Source: an uncultured Blautia sp.
GTDB taxonomy: Bacteria > Bacillota > Clostridia > Lachnospirales > Lachnospiraceae
Assembly: GCA_900547615.1 (NCBI GenBank)
Contig: URHH01000065.1
Span: 1 to 13,147 of the forward strand
DNA: 13,147 bases
Reading direction: 5' to 3'
In this document: positions 7,798 to 13,147 of the stretch, one piece after another
Numbering within the stretch: position 1 is the first letter of the stretch
Layout of the letters: each line of letters begins with the position of its first letter
Program-made: the position numbers and the translations under genes
The notes under the pieces: model-generated
Database searches by the model: none
What the model was told of the DNA's origin: nothing
What the model saw: only the letters and a program-made list of their open reading frames with translations

Positions 7798-8466
7798 TCA
7801 ACATAGTTTATGTCCGTTTGCAACCAGCTTGAATTTACATCCAAGAACTTCAGAAGCACGTTTGCACATCAGCATTCGCTGAAGAAAAATTTCAAAATAA
7901 TCCATAACGCTGCAAATGCTGTCATCTAATTCAAGATTCATCTGAATAACTTTTTTATCTTTCATAAGTTCCAAAGAAGAAGAAAGAGCCGCATAATTTA
8001 CCCTGTCATGAATATCGAAGTTTGCAGGTGTAGGATTTTGTACCCGGTTTCTTCTTACATCTGTTTTGTCAGCGAGAATTAATGCAGCAGATACCGGGTC
8101 TACGGCACTGCCTGTTTTTTCATCATGATTTCCGATTGCAGTAATTACTGTAAGGATATCGGAAAGAGGCATATTTAATTTATTTAAAATCTGATAAGAA
8201 AGCAGTGCGCCGCTGTGAGCATGGTCATGGCGGTTAATGCTGTTTCCGATGTCATGCATATATCCGGCAGTTTTAGCAAGCTCTGCTTTATGCTTAGAGT
8301 AGCCCAATTTTAAAAGGATAGTGCCAGCGGTTTCGGCTACTTTTGCAGCATGCTTTCTGGAGTGTTCTGTGAAACCGAGTGTTTTCAGCACCTCATTGCC
8401 GTGTTCAATTAATGTATTGATTTCATGTGATTTGCGAATTTCTTTATATGAAAATATTTCTCCCAT
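7798..8466 (-). CDS. HD-domain phosphohydrolase, function unknown
   Basis: A 222-residue soluble protein with the HD metal-dependent phosphohydrolase fold. Likely metal ligands in order are His35 (EHSRKHA), the His71-Asp72 pair (GYMHDIGN), His residues at 80-84 (RHDHAHSG), His114 (GNHDEKTG) and Asp133 (LADKTD). The domain fills about residues 20-145; the C-terminal 80 residues match nothing I recognise. Such proteins can act on nucleotides or cyclic dinucleotides, but the GYP motif of c-di-GMP HD-GYP enzymes is absent, so the substrate is open. ATG 8466 is preceded by AGGAGA (8478-8473) at normal spacing. It reads the same way as carB, 187 nt upstream of it, and is divergent from the MarR gene. 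Base composition looks more A+T-rich than carB. Confidence 0.8.
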   Translation of the reverse strand: MGEIFSYKEIRKSHEINTLIEHGNEVLKTLGFTEHSRKHAAKVAETAGTILLKLGYSKHKAELAKTAGYMHDIGNSINRHDHAHSGALLSYQILNKLNMPLSDILTVITAIGNHDEKTGSAVDPVSAALILADKTDVRRNRVQNPTPANFDIHDRVNYAALSSSLELMKDKKVIQMNLELDDSICSVMDYFEIFLQRMLMCKRASEVLGCKFKLVANGHKLC

Positions 8467-8580
8467 AATGTATCTCCTGTCGCTGGAATTTCCTGTTTTT
8501 GTGATGAAATATAGTATAAAAGTAAGTTTGGCAGGATTCTATCCCTGAAGAATAAAATTTCTGTAAAGGGAGTGTAAATC

Positions 8581-8608
8581 TTGACAAACATTTTAAAGAA
8601 GGTATAAT
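8581..8608 (+). promoter_or_regulatory. Consensus promoter of the MarR-MATE operon
   Basis: Perfect TTGACA (8581-8586), a 16-nt spacer and perfect TATAAT (8603-8608). A promoter this strong ahead of an efflux operon usually needs a repressor, which fits the MarR gene it drives. Transcription should start near 8615. Confidence 0.85.
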
Positions 8609-8619
8609 CTGTTAATATA

Positions 8620-8638
8620 GTTCTATAAAGAACAGTTC
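8620..8638 (+). promoter_or_regulatory. Candidate MarR operator at the transcription start
   Basis: GTTCT-ATAA-AGAAC (8620-8633) is an inverted repeat immediately downstream of the predicted start site. It overlaps a second one, GAAC-A-GTTC (8630-8638). Binding here would block polymerase. Position and symmetry fit autoregulation by the MarR protein; the link is inferred. Confidence 0.5.
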
Positions 8639-8671
8639 AAAAACAAACAATTAAAGAGAGGAGGAGCTCAT

Positions 8672-9127
8672 GTGTCTACCACAGATTATCTCATGAATAT
8701 TCGGCAAATTACGAAACTTCATGAAAATATGCTGAAGAAAATATGCGTGAAATATGACTTGTCTCTGATAGAAGCGAATATTATAAGCTTTCTTTACAAT
8801 AATCCGGGAAAGAATACAGCAGGAGATATAGTTGAACTCCGGATGCTATCCAAGGGAAATGTTTCCCAGGGAGTGGAGCTGCTTGCCGGAAAAGGATTTC
8901 TTTTAAGAAATCAGGATAAAGAAGACAGAAGAAAAGTCCATCTCAGGCTTTCAGACGCTGTCCAGCCTGTTACAGAAGAGCTTAAACTGGAAAAACAGAA
9001 GTTTCAGGAAGCGCTTTTTGATGGTTTTACAGAAGAGGACAAAAAGATGCTGGAAGAATTAAACAGGCGGGTTATGGAAAATACAAAAAAGGCGTTGAAA
9101 AGGAGTGAAACAAATGAAAGAAGATAA
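8672..9127 (+). CDS. MarR-family transcriptional repressor
   Basis: A 151-residue winged-helix protein of typical MarR size, acting as a dimer. The helix-turn-helix covers about residues 45-75 (NTAGDIVELRMLSKGNVSQG). The wing carries the family's D-R-R-K pattern (residues 85-88) in KEDRRKVHLRLS. Long flanking helices (about 5-25 and 98-145) would make the dimer interface. The start is GTG at 8672, 4 nt after a long GAGGAGGAG ribosome site (8659-8667). An ATG two bases earlier (8670) is out of frame and opens only an 8-codon frame. An in-frame ATG at 8693 would remove seven residues but has no ribosome site of its own. The gene overlaps the MATE gene by 14 nt. By analogy with mepR it probably represses this operon and is released by a ligand of the pump. 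Confidence 0.9.
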   Translation: MSTTDYLMNIRQITKLHENMLKKICVKYDLSLIEANIISFLYNNPGKNTAGDIVELRMLSKGNVSQGVELLAGKGFLLRNQDKEDRRKVHLRLSDAVQPVTEELKLEKQKFQEALFDGFTEEDKKMLEELNRRVMENTKKALKRSETNERR

Positions 9128-10487
9128 GGATTTTCTGGCAAAAGAGCCGATAGGAAAGCTTCTTTTAAAGCTGGCGCTGCCTACAGTAGCGGCACAGATT
9201 ATCAATATGCTTTACAATATTGTAGACAGGATTTACATAGGGCATATTAAAGGGGTAGGAGCGCTGGCGCTTACGGGTGTTGGTGTATGTATGCCTATTA
9301 TTATGATTGTAACAGCATTCGCCGCACTTGTAGGAAACGGAGGTGCGCCGAGAGCCTCTATTTTTATGGGAAAAGGGGAAAATGACACAGCGGAAAAAAC
9401 TCTCGGAAACTGTTTTACTTTACAGATTATTATTTCTGTTGTACTGACGGCAGTTCTTCTTATCTGGAACAGAGACCTGCTTATGGCGTTTGGCGCAAGC
9501 GAAAATACCATTGAGTATGCAGTGTCTTATATGAACATTTATGCTATTGGAACAATCTTTGTTCAGCTTACACTGGGAATGAACGCCTTTATTACGGCAC
9601 AGGGCTTTGCAAAAACAGGAATGCTTTCTGTTTTGATCGGCGCAGTTGTAAACATTATTCTCGACCCGATTTTTATTTTTGGATTTGGACTTGGCGTAAG
9701 AGGCGCTGCTCTTGCAACCATTATTTCTCAGGCAGCTTCCTGCGCATGGGTTCTGATCTTCCTGTTCGGAAAAAAGACGGTCCTGAAAATCCGTGTGAAA
9801 AACCTGGGACTTCAGAGCAGGATCATTCTTCCGAGTATTGCTCTCGGACTTGCTACTTTTATTATGCAGGCAAGTGAAAGCGTCATTTCCGTATGCTTTA
9901 ACTCTTCTCTGTTAAAATACGGCGGAGATATTGCAGTCGGCGCAATGACGATTCTTACAAGCGTTATGCAGTTTGCCATGCTGCCGCTCCAGGGACTTGG
10001 ACAGGGGGCGCAGCCGATCATCAGTTATAATTACGGCGCAAAAAATGTAGGGCGTGTGAAGAAAGCGTTCTGGCTGCTTTTGAAAGTCAGCTTAAGCTAT
10101 GCAGTTCTTCTGTGGGCGTTTATTATGATCTTCCCGCAGGGATTTGCAGGAATGTTTACTTCTGATCCGGAACTTTTGGTTTTCACAAAGACAGCCCTTC
10201 GTATTTACACAGCCTGCCTGTTCCTGTTCGGAATCCAGATGGCGTGTCAGATGACATTTACTTCTCTTGGAAAAGCAGGTTCCTCCATTATCGTAGCTGT
10301 TATGCGTAAATTTATCTTGCTGATTCCGCTGATTTACATTATGCCTGCAATTTTACGCGAAAACAAGGCGGTTGCCGTTTATATGGCAGAGCCGATCGCC
10401 GATTTCCTTGCAGTGACATTTACAGCAATTCTGTTCTTCTTCCAGTTCAGGAAGTGTCTGAGACAGATTGAGCAAAAAACGTTTTAA
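9114..10487 (+). CDS. MATE-family multidrug efflux transporter (MepA-like)
   Basis: A polytopic membrane protein of 457 residues, the usual MATE size, with about twelve hydrophobic segments. The N-terminal PIGKLLLKLALPTVAAQ and MLYNIVDRIYIG match the conserved first helices of MATE transporters, including the Asp of the NxVD motif. The two halves repeat, with the second beginning around residue 230. It should export cationic drugs or metabolites using a Na+ or H+ gradient; the coupling ion is not decidable here. I chose ATG 9114 because AAAAGGAG (9098-9105) sits 8 nt before it. The alternative GTG at 9105 touches that ribosome site and would add only three residues. Its position after a MarR gene with a 14-nt overlap mirrors mepRA. 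Confidence 0.92.
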   Translation: MKEDKDFLAKEPIGKLLLKLALPTVAAQIINMLYNIVDRIYIGHIKGVGALALTGVGVCMPIIMIVTAFAALVGNGGAPRASIFMGKGENDTAEKTLGNCFTLQIIISVVLTAVLLIWNRDLLMAFGASENTIEYAVSYMNIYAIGTIFVQLTLGMNAFITAQGFAKTGMLSVLIGAVVNIILDPIFIFGFGLGVRGAALATIISQAASCAWVLIFLFGKKTVLKIRVKNLGLQSRIILPSIALGLATFIMQASESVISVCFNSSLLKYGGDIAVGAMTILTSVMQFAMLPLQGLGQGAQPIISYNYGAKNVGRVKKAFWLLLKVSLSYAVLLWAFIMIFPQGFAGMFTSDPELLVFTKTALRIYTACLFLFGIQMACQMTFTSLGKAGSSIIVAVMRKFILLIPLIYIMPAILRENKAVAVYMAEPIADFLAVTFTAILFFFQFRKCLRQIEQKTF

Positions 10488-10537
10488 ATAAAAATCCTCT
10501 TTCATATGTAATTTTTCATATGAAAGAGGATTTTTAT
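10488..10537. terminator. Bidirectional terminator between the MATE and GntR genes
   Basis: A perfect 21-bp inverted repeat (10488-10508 and 10517-10537) with an 8-nt loop, core CCTCTTTCATATG. Runs of five A and five T flank the core, so each strand ends its hairpin in a T-run. It begins right after the MATE stop codon and lies 5 nt from the stop of the convergent GntR gene. Confidence 0.9.
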
Positions 10538-10542
10538 ACTTT

Positions 10543-11304
10543 TTATTTTTCCAAAAACATTATTTTTGAAATATGATTAGAAGAATTAAAATGAAATTCC
10601 ACGTTTTCAGGATCGTATAGCTGCCTGGAAACATAAAGAGGAGTTTGAAATTCATCTGTTTGCATATCTTCAAAAATGAATAAAGGGCTGTTCTTTTTTA
10701 TATTCAGGAGAGATGATTCTTCCGGGGTTGCGTAACGAAATTTTAAAACACGGGAAAAATTACATACCTGGATATTATACTTGTTTTTCAATAATTCAAA
10801 AAGTGAACTTTCTAAATTTTCATTTATAAGAAAATTGAGACTGGGGCTGTAGTAATTAATTTCCAGTTGTTTTGGTTCGTTATCTACAAAACGTAAACGT
10901 GTAGAACGAACTATTTTGGTATCTTCTGAAATATTTAAAAATTTCAAGTATTTAGAAGGGGCATAGACCTTTTCAATGCTCAGAACCTCGGAGGATGCCT
11001 TTTTACCTGCCATACGACAGGATTCTGTAAAACCTATGCTGTCATTTGCGTCAAAGGAATCTTTTTGTGGCAGAGCGACAAAGGTACCTTTTCCCTGTGA
11101 GCGTGTAAGCAGACCTTCTTCTACCATTTCTGTAATAGCAGAACGAATGGTAATTCTACTGACACCTAAAGTGCTTACAAGTTCCGCCTCAGAAGGGATC
11201 TTGTCTCCTGGCTGTAATTTTTTTCGGGCAATCAGGTCATTTATGAATTGTATTGCCTGCTTGTACATGGGAATGGAACTGTTCGGGTTAATTAATGTAC
11301 TCAT
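10543..11304 (-). CDS. GntR-family regulator with UTRA domain (HutC type)
   Basis: A 253-residue one-component regulator. Residues about 10-76 are the GntR winged helix (IPSEAELVSTLGVSRITIRS, then GLLTRSQGKGTFV). Residues about 90-245 form the UTRA ligand domain, with GFTESCRMAG at its beginning and repeated strand patterns such as STRLRFVDNEP. UTRA regulators normally sense small phosphorylated or sugar/amino-acid metabolites. I start it at ATG 11304, with AGGAG at 11320-11316. A 25-residue longer frame is open from 11379, but that ATG falls inside the -10 element of the gene's own promoter and so cannot be translated from that transcript. It is divergent from the HAD gene, its likely target, and shares an operator-rich gap with it. 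The ligand is unknown. Confidence 0.9.
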   Translation of the reverse strand: MSTLINPNSSIPMYKQAIQFINDLIARKKLQPGDKIPSEAELVSTLGVSRITIRSAITEMVEEGLLTRSQGKGTFVALPQKDSFDANDSIGFTESCRMAGKKASSEVLSIEKVYAPSKYLKFLNISEDTKIVRSTRLRFVDNEPKQLEINYYSPSLNFLINENLESSLFELLKNKYNIQVCNFSRVLKFRYATPEESSLLNIKKNSPLFIFEDMQTDEFQTPLYVSRQLYDPENVEFHFNSSNHISKIMFLEK

Positions 11305-11360
11305 TGTAAAACTCACTCCTGCGTTTTCATAGCGATGGTATAATTTGGTAATACGGTTAA

Positions 11361-11368
11361 AGTATACT
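11361..11368. promoter_or_regulatory. AGTATACT palindrome at the GntR transcription start
   Basis: A perfect 8-bp palindrome with the GT-AT-AC core that GntR-family operators often show. It sits at the predicted start point (about 11368) of the GntR gene, where binding would give autorepression. It is short, so chance cannot be excluded. Confidence 0.35.
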
Positions 11369-11374
11369 ATTTTT

Positions 11375-11403
11375 ATCATATCAGAATTATTGAAATATGT
11401 CCA
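11375..11403 (-). promoter_or_regulatory. Promoter of the GntR gene
   Basis: On the minus strand TGGACA (11403-11398), a 17-nt spacer and TATGAT (11380-11375), with an upstream TG making an extended -10. Each hexamer matches consensus at five of six positions. The leader to ATG 11304 would be about 64 nt. Confidence 0.7.
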
Positions 11404-11437
11404 TTGTAGATTGTTTTTGTTATTTTACAATTTAAGA

Positions 11438-11469
11438 TTTACATATGACGAAACATAATGTAATATAAT
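11438..11469 (+). promoter_or_regulatory. Probable promoter of the tandem HAD gene
   Basis: TTTACA (11438-11443) is followed, after 17 nt, by TAATAT (11461-11466); a better hexamer, TATAAT (11464-11469), overlaps it but at a 20-nt spacing. The mismatch between good sequence and good spacing suggests a weak or activator-dependent promoter. The repeats at 11455-11482 cover its -10. Confidence 0.5.
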
Positions 11470-11482
11470 GTATTATAACATA
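11455..11482 (+). repeat. Three 8-bp direct repeats phased at 10 bp
   Basis: ATAATGTA (11455-11462), ATAATGTA (11465-11472) and ATAACATA (11475-11482) recur every 10 bp, so they face the same side of the helix. They overlap the -10 of the HAD promoter and stop just before its ribosome site. The same stretch holds the inverted pairs ACAT-A-ATGT (11453-11461) and ATGT-N6-ACAT (11468-11481). A binding site for the divergent GntR regulator is the natural guess. Confidence 0.5.
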
Positions 11483-11495
11483 TGGAGGAGAAAAA

Positions 11496-12929
11496 ATGAA
11501 GTACAAAATTATAGCAATAGATTTGGACGGAACATTGGTAGATTCTAAAAAGAATATAAGTGATTATACTTGCAGAATTATCAGAAAATACATGGAGAAA
11601 GGAGGAATCGTTGTATTAGCCTCTGGAAGACCAACATATGGGATTTTGCCCATTGCAGAGAAATTGAAGCTGGAACAGGGAAGGGGATATATTTTATCTT
11701 ACAACGGAGGCGAGCTTTTTGAATGTTCCTCCAAAAAGGTTATATTCCAGCAGACGATGCCAGAGGATGCGCCTGGAAAATTGAGTGATTTTGCCAAAGA
11801 AAATAGATTATCTATTTTAACGTATACGGGAACAGATATTATCACGGAAACACCAGACGAAAAATATACTCAGGAAGAAAACTACATTACGAAAATGAGA
11901 ATTGTCCCAGTGGAGAATTTTACAAAAGCTGTAAATTTTCCTGTTGTAAAATGCTTGATAACAGGAGCACCTGAGTATATGAAAGAAAGAGAGGATATGT
12001 TAAAAGAGCTTTACGGAGAAAAATATACGATTTCCCGTTCAGCTCCATATTTTCTCGAAGTACAGTCTAAAGGAATAGATAAAGGAAAAACTTTGCAAAA
12101 ACTGGCGGAAATGCTTGATATAGATATGGAAAATGTCGCTGCTTTTGGGGACAGCTATAACGATCTTTCCATGTTGAATTGCGCAGGGATTGCCGTTGCA
12201 ATGGAAAATGCCGCTCAGACAGTAAAATTAAGTGCAGATGTTGTTGCGCCTTCAAATGATGACGATGGAGTTGCGATTGTTGTAGAGAGAATGATGACAA
12301 GAAAGCTTGTTGTTTTTGATCTTGACGGAACATTGAATAAAACAGAATGCTTTGCTTTCCCGGCTATAAAAAAAGCTCTGGAAGATTATGAGGCTTCAGA
12401 TATACCGGATCAATGGATATATGAAAGTTTTGGTGCGAAGGATGAAGATACTTTGAAGCTTTTTTTCGGTAATCGGGCAGAAGAGATAGGAGAAGCATTT
12501 TGGGAGCGTGTTGATATGTACATAAAGGAAATGTTTTATCAAAACATGGAAGCATACAAAGGAGCAGAGGATTTATTATGCCGGCTAAGACAAAGAGGAT
12601 ATATGCTTGCAATCTGTTCAAATGCAGAGAGGGAGTATATAGAAATGGTATTAAAAAATTTAAAAATAAGGCATCTGCTTGATGAAATTGAGCCAGCAGC
12701 GAAAGGAGAGCATAAGGAAGAGACATTAGGAAGATTGATGAAGCGCGTGCATCCATATAAAGCGGTTATGGTAGGAGACCGCTTTTATGACAGTGAAGCG
12801 GCTAAAGCAAATAATATTTCTTTTATCGGATGTCTTTATGGATATGGAAAAGCGGAGATGATGAAAGAAATTTATAAGGTTGATAAACCGGAAGAGCTAT
12901 ATAAGTATATAATCCATATTCTTCAATAG
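11496..12929 (+). CDS. Tandem fusion of two HAD-superfamily phosphatases
   Basis: A 477-residue cytoplasmic protein made of two complete HAD modules. Module 1 (about 1-265) is Cof-type (HAD-IIB): Asp9/Asp11 in IDLDGT, Ser43 in LASGRP, Lys196 in DKGKTL and GDSYND with Asp219 and Asp223, plus the large C2-type cap in between. Module 2 (about 268-477) is like phosphoglycolate phosphatase (HAD-IA): Asp275/Asp277 in FDLDGT, Ser375 in CSNA, Lys403 and GDRFYD with Asp428 and Asp432, with a helical cap after the first motif. All catalytic motifs are intact in both, so both halves may dephosphorylate small phosphometabolites. The start has GGAGGAG (11484-11490) 5 nt upstream. Met266-Met267 at the junction could allow separate translation of module 2, but only GAGAGA precedes them. 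The substrates are unknown; the UTRA regulator next door hints at a sugar-phosphate or similar compound. Confidence 0.88.
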   Translation: MKYKIIAIDLDGTLVDSKKNISDYTCRIIRKYMEKGGIVVLASGRPTYGILPIAEKLKLEQGRGYILSYNGGELFECSSKKVIFQQTMPEDAPGKLSDFAKENRLSILTYTGTDIITETPDEKYTQEENYITKMRIVPVENFTKAVNFPVVKCLITGAPEYMKEREDMLKELYGEKYTISRSAPYFLEVQSKGIDKGKTLQKLAEMLDIDMENVAAFGDSYNDLSMLNCAGIAVAMENAAQTVKLSADVVAPSNDDDGVAIVVERMMTRKLVVFDLDGTLNKTECFAFPAIKKALEDYEASDIPDQWIYESFGAKDEDTLKLFFGNRAEEIGEAFWERVDMYIKEMFYQNMEAYKGAEDLLCRLRQRGYMLAICSNAEREYIEMVLKNLKIRHLLDEIEPAAKGEHKEETLGRLMKRVHPYKAVMVGDRFYDSEAAKANNISFIGCLYGYGKAEMMKEIYKVDKPEELYKYIIHILQ

Positions 12930-12932
12930 ATG

Positions 12933-12981
12933 AAAAGACCCGGATAGTATTTTACTAAGAGATACTATCCAGGTCTTTTTT
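12933..12981 (+). terminator. Terminator of the HAD gene
   Basis: AAAAGACC and GGATAGTAT (12933-12950) pair with ATACTATCC and GGTCTTTT (12962-12979) with a single C-A mismatch and an 11-nt loop, ending in six T. It starts 3 nt after the stop codon. Confidence 0.9.
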
Positions 12982-13059
12982 GAATTGTGAAAAACATACA
13001 AAATCAAAGTGTAAAAATTGTGAAAACTAGACGTAATTTTGAAAAAATGAATAAAGCTA

Positions 13060-13091
13060 TTTACAAAACAGGAAGGATGTAATAATATAAT
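13060..13091 (+). promoter_or_regulatory. Promoter-like sequence leading out of the window
   Basis: TTTACA (13060-13065) with TAATAT (13083-13088) at a 17-nt spacing, overlapping TATAAT (13086-13091). The remaining 56 nt (13092-13147) contain no start codon with a ribosome site, so the gene or RNA it drives lies to the right. From 12982 to 13059 nothing else is recognised. Confidence 0.45.
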
Positions 13092-13147
13092 ACCTGTCTT
13101 TCGGAGTTGAGTTAAAAAAATAGTGCTAAGCCACGGATTAAAACCTA

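Noticed and set aside
9105..9113. GTG at 9105 as the MATE start
   Set aside because: The GTG overlaps the end of the AGGAG ribosome site, leaving no spacing. ATG 9114 is correctly spaced and the family N-terminus does not need the extra residues.
13048..13083. An 11-codon frame (MNKAIYKTGRM) near the right edge
   Set aside because: It has no ribosome site, is very short, and overlaps the promoter-like element at 13060-13091.
1..13147. CRISPR arrays, rRNA/tRNA genes, insertion-sequence transposases, toxin-antitoxin or phage-defence genes
   Set aside because: I looked for spaced repeats, tRNA-like folds and typical transposase or defence motifs and saw none. The only repeats are terminators, palindromes and the phased 8-mers.

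Overview
The window looks like a chromosomal segment of a low-to-moderate G+C Firmicute, most likely a gut Lachnospiraceae (Blautia/Mediterraneibacter/Dorea-type). This is inferred from AGGAGG-type ribosome sites, codon style, several intrinsic terminators and gene content; the genus cannot be fixed from sequence alone. No rRNA, tRNA or CRISPR array is visible.

Left edge (1 to about 312): the 5' part of a small membrane protein on the minus strand resembles the CD1845-type proteins of Tn1549/CTn4-like conjugative elements. Next to it, at about 310, begins the C-terminal end of an FtsX-type ABC permease with no N-terminus (to 606). The simplest reading is that an integrative element, or its remnant, interrupts the permease gene and has its edge here.

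ABC exporter operon (596-4283): an extended -10 promoter, a leader with a strong hairpin and an 18-bp perfect palindrome, then two half-transporters overlapping by 14 nt. They form an EfrAB/BmrCD-like heterodimer. The first subunit has Asp in place of the catalytic Glu and the second has an altered signature (LSTGE), which gives one degenerate and one consensus ATP site. A long inverted repeat terminates this operon and the convergent carB.

Minus-strand block (4386-8466): full-length carB (carbamoyl phosphate synthase large subunit) has its own promoter and no adjacent carA. Upstream of it is an HD-domain phosphohydrolase of unknown role.

MarR-MATE operon (8581-10537): a near-perfect sigma-A promoter with an inverted repeat at the start site, a MarR repressor starting with GTG, and a MATE efflux pump overlapping it by 14 nt. 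This resembles mepRA of Staphylococcus aureus. A 21-bp perfect inverted repeat ends it.

Right block (10543-13147): a GntR/UTRA regulator is divergent from a 477-residue protein in which two complete HAD phosphatase modules (Cof-type, then phosphoglycolate-phosphatase-like) are fused in tandem. The shared intergenic region has an AGTATACT palindrome and three 8-bp repeats phased at 10 bp, so the regulator probably controls both itself and the HAD gene. After the HAD terminator, a promoter-like sequence points out of the window toward an unseen gene.

The strongest candidates for something new are the tandem HAD fusion with its phased repeats, the leader in front of the ABC operon, and the mobile-element junction. 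No wholly new multi-gene system is evident.
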